A stretch of DNA of 64,000 nt from Streptomyces sp. Q6 (lineage in GTDB: Bacteria; Actinomycetota; Actinomycetes; Streptomycetales; Streptomycetaceae): NCBI RefSeq assembly GCF_036967205.1, contig NZ_CP146022.1, positions 7,936,001 to 8,000,000 on the forward strand, written 5' to 3'. Below the pieces are notes generated by a model that was given only the letters and a program-made list of their open reading frames with translations, was not told where the DNA came from and ran no database searches. This document shows positions 40,831 through 49,264 of the stretch, in pieces (the first letter of the stretch is position 1; each line of letters starts with the position of its first letter). Both the position numbers and the translations under genes were made by a program.

Positions 40831-43242
40831 ATGAAGGACATCGTCCAGCTGACCGAGGGCTGGCACGTCAGCCACGAGGGGAGGCTCCTCGAAGCCCGTG
40901 TCCCCGGCTGTGTCCACACGGATCTGCTCGCCGCCGACCTCATCCCCGACCCGTTCCTCGGTGCGAACGAGCGGGAGGTGGACTGGGTGGGGCGGCGGTC
41001 GTGGACGTATACGCGCCGTCTGGACGGCCCGGCACCCGGCTCCGCCCCGCACGAGCGCACCGACCTGGTCTTCGACGGCCTCGACACCGCCGCCCATATC
41101 ACGCTGGACGGGCGGGAGTTGGGGCGCACGCGCAACATGCACCGCAGCTACCGGTTCGATGTCACGGACCTCACCGGCGAGTTGAGCGTCACGTTCGCCT
41201 CCGCCTACGACGAGGCCGCGTCCGTGCGGGAGTCGACCGGAGACCGGCCGAACGTCTATCCCGAGCCGTTCCAGTACATCCGCAAGATGGCCGCGAACTT
41301 CGGCTGGGACTGGGGGCCCACGGTGGTCACCGCGGGCATGTGGCGCCCGGTCCGCCTCGAGCGCTGGTCGACGGCGCGCATCGCGCGGGTGCGTCCGCTG
41401 GTGACGGTGGAGGGCGGTCGCGGTCGCGTCGAACTCCACGTCGATCTCGAACGCACCGCCTCGGGTGCCGGCCGGCCTCTCGCCGTGCGGGCCGCGGTGG
41501 CGGGGGCCGAGGCGTGCGCCGACGTTGATGACAACGCTGTCACGCTCGTGCTCGACGTCCCGGACGTACGACTGTGGTGGCCGCGCGGATACGGCGAACA
41601 GCCCTTGTACGAGATTGAGTTGACCTTGTTCGACGGCTCCTCCCCGCTGGACGGGTGGCAGCGCCGGGTCGGGTTCAGGACCGTAGAACTGGATCGCGCC
41701 GCCGACGAGCACGGCACCGGTTTCACGTTCGTCGTCAACGGCGAGCGGATCTTCGTACGCGGTGTGAACTGGATCCCCGACGACGTGCTGCCCTCCCGCA
41801 TCACACCCGAGCGCTACCGCGCCCGCCTGGAGCAGACCGCCGCCGCCAACGTCGACCTCGTACGGATCTGGGGCGGCGGCATCTACGAGGACGACGCCTT
41901 CTACGACGCCTGCGACGAACTGGGCCTGATGGTCTGGCAGGACTTCCTCTTCGCCTGCGCCGCCTACCCGGAGGAGCAGCCGCTGCGCGGCGAGGTGGAG
42001 GCCGAGGCGCGCGACAACGTCGTCCGGCTGATGCCGCATCCCAGTCTCGTGCTGTGGAACGGCAACAACGAGAACCTGTGGGGCTTTCGCGACTGGGACT
42101 GGGAGGAACCGCTCGCGGGCAACTCCTGGGGCGAGGGCTACTACCTCGGTCTGCTGCCGCGCGTGGTCGCGGAGCTGGACCCGACGCGGCACTACTCGGC
42201 CGGCAGCCCGTGGTCCGGATCGTGGGACCACCATCCGAACGACCCCGACCACGGCACCTACCACTCGTGGGAGGTGTGGAACCGGCGGGACTACACCGAG
42301 TACCTCGACAACGTGCCCCGCTTCGTCTCCGAATTCGGCTGGCAGGCACCCCCGGCGCTCGCCACGCTGCGCCGCGCCCTGCCCGGCGAGGAGCTCGCCC
42401 CGGACTCGCCCGGCATGCTCCACCACCAGAAGGCCGAGGACGGCAACGGCAAACTGAACCGCGGCGTCGAGCGTCACTTCGCCCTGCCCGAGGGCGACTT
42501 CGACCGCTGGCACTACCTCACCCAGGTCGTCCAGGCCCGCGCCGTCGCCACCGGCATCGAGCACTGGCGCGCCCACTGGCCGCGCTGCGCGGGCACCGTC
42601 GTGTGGCAGATCAACGACTGCTGGCCCGTCAGCTCCTGGTCCGCTATCGACGGCGACGGCCGCCTCAAGCCGCTCCACCACGAACTGCGCCGCGTCTACG
42701 CGGACCGGCTCCTCACCCTCCAGCCCGGCGTCGAGGGACCGGATCTCGTCCTGGTCAACCAGGCTGCCGAGCCGTGGAGCGGCGAGGTGACGCTGCGCCT
42801 GATGCGGAGCGACGGCACGCTCGCCGCCCGCGTCGACCACCCCTTCACCGTGCCCGCGCGCGAGGTCCTGAAGCTGCCCGCCCCGCCGCAGGTCCGGCCC
42901 CCGACAGGGGCCACGAAGGAGTACCTGGTGGCCGACGCCGACGGGCTGCGCGCCCTGCATCTGCCCGTGCGGGACAAGGAGTTCGCCTATCCGGCACCGC
43001 GATTCGACATCGCGGTGGAGACCGTGGGCCGGGACCGGGACACGGTCGATGTCGTGGTGACGGCGCACACCCTCGTACGCGACCTGCTGCTCCAGCCCGA
43101 CCGCCTCGCCCCGCACGCCACCGCGGACCGCGGGCTGATCACGCTGCTGCCGGGCGAGCAGACGCGCATTCGGGTACGGGGGGCCCAGGGCGCGGGTGCC
43201 AACGCGTTCCGCGCGGCCCTCTTCTGCGTGGAACCGGCGTGA
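40831..43242 (+). CDS. GH2 beta-mannosidase
   Basis: 803 residues. N-terminal jelly-roll sugar-binding domain (LTEGWHVSHEGRLLEARVPG), then immunoglobulin-like domain, then the TIM barrel with IWGGGIYEDDAFYDACDELG. The acid/base Glu lies in WNGNNENLW (E414) and the nucleophile in FVSEFGWQ (E501). A C-terminal sandwich completes the usual length for the family. There is no signal peptide, so it hydrolyses imported beta-mannosides in the cytoplasm. Start: GGAG 6 nt before the ATG at 40831 is better than the in-frame ATG at 40819. Its stop overlaps the GTG of a LacI gene (GTGA), so enzyme and regulator are co-translated. Confidence 0.92.
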   Translation: MKDIVQLTEGWHVSHEGRLLEARVPGCVHTDLLAADLIPDPFLGANEREVDWVGRRSWTYTRRLDGPAPGSAPHERTDLVFDGLDTAAHITLDGRELGRTRNMHRSYRFDVTDLTGELSVTFASAYDEAASVRESTGDRPNVYPEPFQYIRKMAANFGWDWGPTVVTAGMWRPVRLERWSTARIARVRPLVTVEGGRGRVELHVDLERTASGAGRPLAVRAAVAGAEACADVDDNAVTLVLDVPDVRLWWPRGYGEQPLYEIELTLFDGSSPLDGWQRRVGFRTVELDRAADEHGTGFTFVVNGERIFVRGVNWIPDDVLPSRITPERYRARLEQTAAANVDLVRIWGGGIYEDDAFYDACDELGLMVWQDFLFACAAYPEEQPLRGEVEAEARDNVVRLMPHPSLVLWNGNNENLWGFRDWDWEEPLAGNSWGEGYYLGLLPRVVAELDPTRHYSAGSPWSGSWDHHPNDPDHGTYHSWEVWNRRDYTEYLDNVPRFVSEFGWQAPPALATLRRALPGEELAPDSPGMLHHQKAEDGNGKLNRGVERHFALPEGDFDRWHYLTQVVQARAVATGIEHWRAHWPRCAGTVVWQINDCWPVSSWSAIDGDGRLKPLHHELRRVYADRLLTLQPGVEGPDLVLVNQAAEPWSGEVTLRLMRSDGTLAARVDHPFTVPAREVLKLPAPPQVRPPTGATKEYLVADADGLRALHLPVRDKEFAYPAPRFDIAVETVGRDRDTVDVVVTAHTLVRDLLLQPDRLAPHATADRGLITLLPGEQTRIRVRGAQGAGANAFRAALFCVEPA

Positions 43243-44279
43243 GCACCTCCGCCGGGCGCGTCACCATCAAGGACGTGGCGGCCGCCGCCGGGGTGTCCAA
43301 GGGCGCGGTGTCGATCGCGTTCAACCACAAGCCCGGCCTCGCGGAGCCCACACGGGAGCGCATCTTCGCCGCCGCCCGTGAACTGGGCTGGGCACCCAAC
43401 TCCTCCGCCCGCAACCTGTCGACGCAGCGGACCGACACCATCGGCCTCGCCCTGTGCCGTCCTGCCCGGCTGCTCGGCCTCGAACCGTTCTACATGGAGT
43501 TCATCTCCGGCATCGAGAGCGTCCTGGCCGAGCGGTCCTGCTCCCTCCTGCTCCGACTGGTGAGCAGCCTGGACGAGGAGATCGCCCTCCAGGAGACATG
43601 GTGGCGCGAACGGCAGGTAGGGGGCTCCATCCTGGTCGACTTCCACCAGGGCGACCCGCGGATCGAGCCGCTCAAGCGGCTCGGCGTTCCGGCGGTGGCG
43701 GTCGGCCACCCGGACCTGACCGGGGGCCTCCCGTCGGTGTGGACGGACGACGCCACGGCGGTGGCCGAGGCGGTGCGCTATCTCGCCGCCCTCGGCCACC
43801 GGCGCATCGCCCGGGTCGGCGGCCCGCAGGGCCTGGGGCACAGCGCCATCCGCGAACGTGCCTTCCAGGACACCCTGCGGGACCTCGGCCTGGCCCCTGG
43901 CATCCAGGTGTCGACCGGGTTCGCCGGGGAGGAAGGGGCCCGCGCCACCCGCTCGTTGCTGCTGCGGCCCGAGCGGCCGACCGCCGTCGTCTACGACAAC
44001 GACATCATGGCCGTGGCCGGGCTCGGCGTCGCCGCCGAGATGGGCATCGCGGTTCCGGACGATCTGTCGCTGCTCGCCTGGGACGACTCGCAGCTGTGCC
44101 GTCTGACGCATCCCACGCTCTCGGCGATGAGCCACGACGTGTACGGGTTCGGCGCCCAGGTCACCCGGGAACTGTTCGCCGTGATCGCCGGTCGGGAAGT
44201 GTCCCCGCTGCCGCCGCACGCCCCCGCCCTGACGCCCCGTGCCTCGACCGCCGCGCCTCGTCGTCCGCCGACGAGCTGA
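43239..44279 (+). CDS. LacI-family regulator coupled to beta-mannosidase
   Basis: 346 residues. HTH and hinge: TIKDVAAAAGVSKGAVSIAF and TRERIFAAARELGWAPNSSA. The sensor domain contains LCRPARLLGLEPFYMEFISG, VYDNDIMAVAGLGVAAEMGI and LSLLAWDDS. It is about half identical to the convergent LacI at 44319-45338 by eye, including WWRERQVGG and YDNDIMAVAGL. The last 20 residues (APALTPRASTAAPRRPPTS) look out of frame: another frame reads PPRLVVRRR, the usual LacI ending, so a small C-terminal frameshift is possible. Likely regulator of the ABC and mannosidase genes. Confidence 0.88.
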   Translation: MSTSAGRVTIKDVAAAAGVSKGAVSIAFNHKPGLAEPTRERIFAAARELGWAPNSSARNLSTQRTDTIGLALCRPARLLGLEPFYMEFISGIESVLAERSCSLLLRLVSSLDEEIALQETWWRERQVGGSILVDFHQGDPRIEPLKRLGVPAVAVGHPDLTGGLPSVWTDDATAVAEAVRYLAALGHRRIARVGGPQGLGHSAIRERAFQDTLRDLGLAPGIQVSTGFAGEEGARATRSLLLRPERPTAVVYDNDIMAVAGLGVAAEMGIAVPDDLSLLAWDDSQLCRLTHPTLSAMSHDVYGFGAQVTRELFAVIAGREVSPLPPHAPALTPRASTAAPRRPPTS

Positions 44280-44318
44280 CAGGGCGGCCCGCCCCGGCGG
44301 AACCCCCGGCGGGCGCCT

Positions 44319-45338
44319 TCACAGGGACCGAGGCGGGCTGGTGCTGCCCCGCGGCACCAGCCGGGCGGCCGCCACCTGGAGATGCTCGACCGGCTCCTTG
44401 TCGATGGCTGCCAGCAGCGTCCGCGCGGCACATGCGCCGTACTCGGGGATGTCCCGTGTCAGGGCGGTGAGTTGGGGACGTACGGCCTGGGTGAAGGGGG
44501 AGTCGTCCCAGGCCACGAGGGACAGATCGCGGGGCACCTCCAGGCTCAGCTCCTGGGCGACCGAGAGGCCCGCGACGGCCATGATGTCGTTGTCGTAGAC
44601 GATCGCGGTGGGACGGTCCGGGGAGATGAGCAGCTTGCGGGTGGCCTGTGCTCCCTCCTCGCCGGAGTAGTCGGTGTGCACCACGACCGGCTCGGGCAGA
44701 CCCGCCTCGCGGCAGCTCGCCTCGAACGCGGCATCGCGCACGGTGGTGTGCGCGAGGCGGGCGAGTCCCGCCACCCGCGCGAGGCTGCGGTGCCCCAGTG
44801 CGGCCAGATAGGCGACGGTCTCCCGGATGCCGGCCCCGTCGTCGGACCAGACGGCGGGCACGCTCCCCGCCGCGTGGGGCGGGCCGAGCGCCACCACGGG
44901 CATGTCCAGGGCGGTGAGAGCGGGGACGCGGGCGTCGTCGTCGTGCAGGTCCACCAGGAGCGCGCCGTCCACCCGGCCCTCGCCCCACCAGCGCCGGTAC
45001 AGCTCCGTCTCGTCCTCGTGGCTGGTGACGGTCTGGAGCATGAGCGCGATGGAGCGCGGGGCGAGCACCGACTCGATGCCGCCGATGAGTTCCATGAAGA
45101 ACGGTTCGACGCTGAGCGTGCGTGCGGGGCGGCACACGGCCAGGCCCACGGCACGGGCCTGCGCGCCGTTCAGCGCGCGGGCGGCACTGCTGGGCCGCCA
45201 GCCGACCTCCTGGGCGATCGCCTTGATCCGCGCCCGGGTCTGCGCGGAGACGCCCGGCTGGTCGTTGAGCGCGTAGGAGACCGCGACCTTGGAGACTCCC
45301 GCCTGGCGCGCGATGTCCGCGATCGTCGGCCGTTTCAT
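44319..45338 (-). CDS. LacI-family regulator, paralogue of the neighbouring one
   Basis: 339 residues. HTH: TIADIARQAGVSKVAVSYAL; hinge TRARIKAIAQEVGWRPSSAA. The sensor has VCRPARTLSVEPFFMELIGG, WWGEGRVDGALLVDLHDDDA, IVYDNDIMAVAGLSVAQELS and SLVAWDDSPF. It ends with LVPRGSTSPP, a normal LacI C-terminus. It converges with its paralogue across a 39-nt gap. ACCGGT sites lie 14 and 44 nt upstream of its start, similar to those before the mannoside genes, so it may regulate itself and that operon. Confidence 0.9.
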   Translation of the reverse strand: MKRPTIADIARQAGVSKVAVSYALNDQPGVSAQTRARIKAIAQEVGWRPSSAARALNGAQARAVGLAVCRPARTLSVEPFFMELIGGIESVLAPRSIALMLQTVTSHEDETELYRRWWGEGRVDGALLVDLHDDDARVPALTALDMPVVALGPPHAAGSVPAVWSDDGAGIRETVAYLAALGHRSLARVAGLARLAHTTVRDAAFEASCREAGLPEPVVVHTDYSGEEGAQATRKLLISPDRPTAIVYDNDIMAVAGLSVAQELSLEVPRDLSLVAWDDSPFTQAVRPQLTALTRDIPEYGACAARTLLAAIDKEPVEHLQVAAARLVPRGSTSPPRSL

Positions 45339-45351
45339 GCGCCCTCCCGCT

Positions 45352-45393
45352 GTACCGGTTCCGTGCCTCAGCGGCCGACCTTACCGGTCGGCC
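45352..45393. promoter_or_regulatory. Upstream region of second LacI gene with ACCGGT sites and an 8-bp inverted repeat
   Basis: TACCGGTT at 45353-45360 and TTACCGGT at 45381-45388 share the mannoside-island core. The second lies inside the inverted repeat GGCCGACC (45373-45380) and GGTCGGCC (45386-45393). It could be an operator or the terminator of the CBM2 remnant beyond. Confidence 0.45.
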
Positions 45394-45417
45394 GCCGGGA
45401 CGCGCTCAGCCGGTCAC

Positions 45418-45431
45418 TGAACCATGGTTCA
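45418..45431. repeat. Perfect 14-bp palindrome TGAACCATGGTTCA
   Basis: The palindrome overlaps the stop codon of the CBM2 remnant on the minus strand and is 80 nt upstream of the second LacI start. Perfect dyads of this length with a lower GC content stand out here. It may be an operator; no regulator is assigned. Confidence 0.5.
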
Positions 45432-45710
45432 GGCGACGGCGCAGCTCCTGCCGTCGAGCGAGAAGGACGTCGGTGTGCCGTTGCCGCCGGTCGAGGAGCC
45501 GTTGAGGCCGAAGCTCACCGACCCGCCCGCGGGGATGGGGTTCGTCCAGGACTCGGGGGTGACATGGACATCGGAACCGTTCTGGGTCGCCTTGGCGTTC
45601 CACACGGAGTTGATCTTCTGCTGCCCGGGGAAGGCGAAATCGAGCTTCCATCCGTCGAGCCGGCGGTCCGACGTGTTGCGCACGGTGATGTCGGCGCTGG
45701 GCGCTTCCTG
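45429..45710 (-). pseudogene. C-terminal remnant of a secreted protein: CBM2 cellulose-binding module
   Basis: The minus strand reads ADITVRNTSDRRLDGWKLDF, then AFPGQQKINSVWNAKATQNG and PAGGSVSFGLNGS, and ends FSLDGRSCAVA. This is the C-terminal three quarters of a family 2 carbohydrate-binding module with its closing Cys. The signal peptide, the catalytic domain and the first CBM strands are missing. The frame runs directly into unrelated sequence at about 45710. It probably derives from a secreted mannanase or cellulase that once belonged to this island. Confidence 0.7.
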
Positions 45711-45768
45711 GCGTCGCTGGTCCTGCGCTTGTGTGAATCGGATGGTCGATCATCGCGTCGGCCGCAGG

Positions 45769-45816
45769 CCGCTTGGCACGGTGCTCGGCGACGGTGGCGG
45801 CGTTGATCTTCGACAT
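45769..45816 (-). pseudogene. N-terminal remnant of a TetR-family regulator
   Basis: MSKINAATVAEHRAKR is the typical first 16 residues of a TetR/AcrR regulator, after which the helix-turn-helix should follow but is absent. The frame continues into the CBM2 debris. Only this short match supports the call. Confidence 0.35.
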
Positions 45817-46159
45817 GGGGCGGGTTCTTCGGGGGCGCGGTCGGTTCAGACGGCCGCCGCGCGAGGACAGGAAGTTCACGTGTTCGGCGAGGCGAGAAGG
45901 GGTCGGCCTGCCGGACGACACAGCGGATGTGGCGGCGGTGCGCGTTGCCGGTGGTGACCCAGGTGCAGCGCGACGCCGGCCAACCGCTCGGCCTTGTGCT
46001 GCGGCCGCGCGCTGAGCCGGTCTGTTTCGGGGCAGGGTGAAGGCACCGACAGGTTGTGCCGAAGCCGGTGTCAGCGGCCCGGCCCGGGTCCCGACAGCCT
46101 TGTCGGTGACGTTGTCCTCGCTGGCTGCACGATCCGGACCGCGACACACGGCGGACCGG
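45817..46159. other. Gap, probable deletion scar
   Basis: No gene recognised on either strand. It lies between the TetR/CBM2 debris and the end of the GDSL esterase gene. It is the downstream end of the eight-gene polysaccharide operon, but no strong hairpin was found in it. Confidence 0.4.
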
Positions 46160-46807
46160 CTATCGCACCGGATCCGGGGACGAGGCATGGACGGTGGAGA
46201 GCCAGGCGTCAGCTATCAGCCGGTGCCCGAGAGGGGTCGGGTGGACACCGTCCTCGGCCAGCTCCGCCGCCGGGCGGTTCCGCGCAGCGCGGGGCAGGAC
46301 GAGATCGGCGCGGACCACCTGGGCGCCGTTGTCCGCGGCGGCCCTCAGAACGGCGTCGGTGCGGGGCCCGAGATCCTCGAACCAGGCTTCCTGTCCCGGC
46401 TCGACCGGGAGGAGGAACGGGGTGATGACGACCAGCCGCGCGGAGAGTTGCTGTGCGGTGACAGCCAGCAGGCGGTCCAGACACGTACGGAACTCCGTGA
46501 TGGAGCTGACCAGTCCCTGGTCGTAGCGCCGCCAGGTGTCGTTGATGCCGATCTTCACGGTCACGACGGTCGGGTTCTGGTCGATCACGTCGGCGGTCCA
46601 GCGGGGTTCGAGGTCGTACACGCGATGGCCGCTGATCCCTCGGTTGACGATCCGGGGGCCGGCGCTGCCGGCCGCTCGGTCGCGCAAGGTCCGGGCGATC
46701 TCGCTGACGTAACCGGTGCCGAGCGAGGTGGCGTCCGCGCGGTCGCGGCCCGCGTCGGTGATGGAGTCGCCGATGAACAGGAGAGTGTCGTCGTCCGTGA
46801 TGTGCAT
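46160..46807 (-). CDS. GDSL/SGNH-family esterase
   Basis: 215 residues, no signal peptide. Block I is LLFIGDSITDAGRDR (nucleophile S15), block II has the Gly of NRGISGHRVYDL, block III is the Asn in GINDTW, and block V is DGVHPT with the catalytic Asp and His. Enzymes of this type remove acetyl groups from sugars or split esters. As the last gene of the polysaccharide operon, it may deacetylate imported oligosaccharides. It lies 70 nt after the epimerase/isomerase-like gene. Confidence 0.88.
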   Translation of the reverse strand: MHITDDDTLLFIGDSITDAGRDRADATSLGTGYVSEIARTLRDRAAGSAGPRIVNRGISGHRVYDLEPRWTADVIDQNPTVVTVKIGINDTWRRYDQGLVSSITEFRTCLDRLLAVTAQQLSARLVVITPFLLPVEPGQEAWFEDLGPRTDAVLRAAADNGAQVVRADLVLPRAARNRPAAELAEDGVHPTPLGHRLIADAWLSTVHASSPDPVR

Positions 46808-46877
46808 GCCTGCCGTCCGGGGTCGGGGTGGAGGGAGCGGACGAACTGTTCCTCGTGGTACGTCCGCTTTCGGTCAA

Positions 46878-47708
46878 CTACGTCTGTGGGGCGTGGGACT
46901 GACCTGCGGCATGCCTCAGGGCTGCCGCCTCGCGGGCCAATAGCGCGGGGCCGTCGCCGGGTACGAACTCCAGAAGTGCCTCCACGCCCCGGCCGCGCAG
47001 AGAACCGAGAGCAGCCGTCCACAGGGCCTTGCGTTCCGCCAGCGGACGTCGCGTGTTGCCCGGCCACCACGAGAAGGCATGGACGGCGGCGACCCGGGCG
47101 CCGAGTTCGACGAGCCCTGCCAGCGCTTCCTCGTCGGGCATGTCGAGCGGGGGCTGCCAGTAGGTGTGCACGTTGTCCGCGTCCACCTCGTCCAGCAGCC
47201 TGACGGTCGATGCGACGGTGTCGGTGAGGGTTCCGCCGTGGAACTCCGTCGCGAGCGTGAGGCCGTGGTCCGCGGCGATCCGGGCTGCCTCTCGCAGGCA
47301 GCGCACGGTCTCGTGCCGCTCATCCGGCAGGACGTGCTGTGATCCGGTGCCGCCCGCCCAGACCCGGACCCGCTGCGCCCCGAGCCGCACCGCGGCCCGG
47401 GCGATGGCGGGGAAGTCGGCCAGTTCCCCCGGGGTGGCGCGGAAGTAGGAACCGTACGAGCAGCAAGCCAGCCCGTACCGGTCGGAGACGGCCCGGACCG
47501 CGCGGACGGTGCCGGGCTCCTGCGCGGGGGCGTGCACGTCCGCCCCCCATTCGATGACCTCCAGTCCGGCATGGACGGCGTACCGCGCGACTTCGATGGC
47601 GGGCAACCGGCGGTAGGTGACGGAGCACAGGCCCAGCCTGGTCCTGTCCGTCGCCGGTGTGGCCGGTGGGCCGGGTGCTGCCGTGGCGTGGCGGTTCGTC
47701 CCGGTCAT
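46878..47708 (-). CDS. Sugar phosphate isomerase/epimerase (xylose isomerase-like TIM barrel)
   Basis: 276 residues. It starts LGLCSVTYRRLPAIEVARYA, with later metal-site strands GLTLATEFHGGTLTDTVAST and ADNVHTYWQPPLDMPDEEAL, and VAAVHAFSW. This is the AP-endonuclease-2-like TIM barrel that isomerises or epimerises sugars. The ATG at 47708 has GAAGAAGG 7 nt upstream. It may process uronate or deoxy-sugar products made by the lyases upstream in the operon. Specific substrate unknown. Confidence 0.83.
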   Translation of the reverse strand: MTGTNRHATAAPGPPATPATDRTRLGLCSVTYRRLPAIEVARYAVHAGLEVIEWGADVHAPAQEPGTVRAVRAVSDRYGLACCSYGSYFRATPGELADFPAIARAAVRLGAQRVRVWAGGTGSQHVLPDERHETVRCLREAARIAADHGLTLATEFHGGTLTDTVASTVRLLDEVDADNVHTYWQPPLDMPDEEALAGLVELGARVAAVHAFSWWPGNTRRPLAERKALWTAALGSLRGRGVEALLEFVPGDGPALLAREAAALRHAAGQSHAPQT

Positions 47709-47779
47709 GGCGCTGCCTTCTTCCGGTGCGTCTGCGGGGTGGGTGGGGTGCGGCCGCCCGCCGGGCGGGCGGCCGGGTG

Positions 47780-49231
47780 TCATCGTGGGGCCGGTTCCGG
47801 CTCAGGGGCGTTCGGGCCCACGTCAGCCGTCGTGAGCGGGTGGCGCAGCGCGGCCGTCGTCGCGTACTCGTCGGCGCCGATGTCCCGGACGCTGCCACGC
47901 GGGTCCCCGTCGATGTCGTCGGTCACGGGCGCGTCGGCGAGGGTGGCCGCGCCGATCGCCGGGCTGGCCGCCGTCAGTCGCATGACCCCGTCCGCGCCCT
48001 GGGCGAGGCGAGGGTCGGCCCGGGTGAAGCCCCCGGCGGGGATGTTGCCGTTCGCCGCCGCGCCCCACAGCAGGTTGCTCTGCCAGGTGAAGCGTGTGGT
48101 GGCTCCCATCGCGACGAGGCTGCCCGCGTCGCCGACCAGCAGGTTGTCGGCGACGACGACGTCCTGAGGCGCGTACGTGCGGGTCTCGCCCTCAAGCGTT
48201 TCGGCGTTGCCGATCAGGGAGTTGTGGGCGATCAGGGCGCGGTCGACGGCGTCGTTGCCCTTCCGCTCCTCATCCGACTCGCTCGTGTTGTGGTCCCGGG
48301 TGGAACCGCTGCCGATCACCAGGGCCCGGCCGGACAGCCCGCTGATGTAGTTGTTGACGATGGTGTGGTCGTTGCCGTAGAGGCGTACACCATTGGTACC
48401 GCCGATCACGTAGTTGCCCTGGACCGTGGAGCGGTTGCCGTGGCGCAGCACGATGCCGCCGAGGCTGTCGCGAATGGTGTTGTACTGGACGGTGTTGTCC
48501 GAGGACTTCACCGAGATGGCCTCGGGGTCGCCGTCGCAGCGTTCGAAGAGGTTGTACTCGACCGTGGCGTCGGCACTGGCCAGGGCCCTCTTGCTGTAGC
48601 CGATCCGGATCGGCTCGCCGCCGTTGGTGCCGCCGTAGCTGTGGTCGGAGAAGTAGTTCCGCAGAATGTGCGTCCGCTGCGTCATGACCGACGTGTCGGA
48701 AGGACCGTCGACGACGAGGAAGATCCCTGCGGTGGTCCTGTCGTGGAAGTGGTTCCGGTCGATCTTCGAGTCGTCCGACCGCACGACGACCCAGTCGAGA
48801 TCCGTGGTGTCGGCGAGCTGGAAGTCGTTGCGGGTCAGGCGTATCCCCGAGCAGCTGACCGGGAGTTCCAGCGTCGTGCTCTGCCGGAAGGCGAAGCCGC
48901 TGAGCACGATGTTGGTCGAGTCGCTCAGTACGAAGCTGCGCTCGCCCTTCAGCACGGCGCCGCCGCGGCTCTGCGCGACGATGGTGATCGGTGCGGCCTC
49001 GGTGCCGTGCTTGCCCGAGATGGTGAGGGCGCCCCCCGACGGGACGGTGTAGGTGCCGTTGGCGACGACTATGCGATCCCCGGGACCCGCGCTGTTGATG
49101 GCGCTCTGGAGCGCGGCCAGGGAGGCGACGGGGATGTCGGCCGCCGAGGCGCTCGTGGTGAGGGTGGTGCCGAGGGGGACGGCGGCGATCGCGGCCACCG
49201 CGGTGCTTCTGAGGAACGTGCGTCGTTGCAT
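47780..49231 (-). CDS. PL6 polysaccharide lyase (alginate lyase/chondroitinase B-like), copy 2
   Basis: 483 residues, a secreted right-handed beta-helix. The Tat-type signal is QRRTFLRSTAVAAIAAVPLG, with cleavage near residue 31. PL6 signatures: NGGEPIRIG (204-211), SVKSSDNT with the catalytic Lys (K242) and VLRHGNR with the catalytic Arg (R263/R267). Repeating rungs such as RNYFSDHSYGGTN follow. The C-terminal repeat ends with SVRDIGADEY. PL6 enzymes cleave uronic-acid glycans (alginate or dermatan sulfate) by beta-elimination. It is closely similar to the adjacent copy 1. It lies 33 nt downstream of copy 1. Confidence 0.9.
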   Translation of the reverse strand: MQRRTFLRSTAVAAIAAVPLGTTLTTSASAADIPVASLAALQSAINSAGPGDRIVVANGTYTVPSGGALTISGKHGTEAAPITIVAQSRGGAVLKGERSFVLSDSTNIVLSGFAFRQSTTLELPVSCSGIRLTRNDFQLADTTDLDWVVVRSDDSKIDRNHFHDRTTAGIFLVVDGPSDTSVMTQRTHILRNYFSDHSYGGTNGGEPIRIGYSKRALASADATVEYNLFERCDGDPEAISVKSSDNTVQYNTIRDSLGGIVLRHGNRSTVQGNYVIGGTNGVRLYGNDHTIVNNYISGLSGRALVIGSGSTRDHNTSESDEERKGNDAVDRALIAHNSLIGNAETLEGETRTYAPQDVVVADNLLVGDAGSLVAMGATTRFTWQSNLLWGAAANGNIPAGGFTRADPRLAQGADGVMRLTAASPAIGAATLADAPVTDDIDGDPRGSVRDIGADEYATTAALRHPLTTADVGPNAPEPEPAPR

Positions 49232-49264
49232 GATGCCTCCTACGTCGATGGGGACAGGGGGTGT

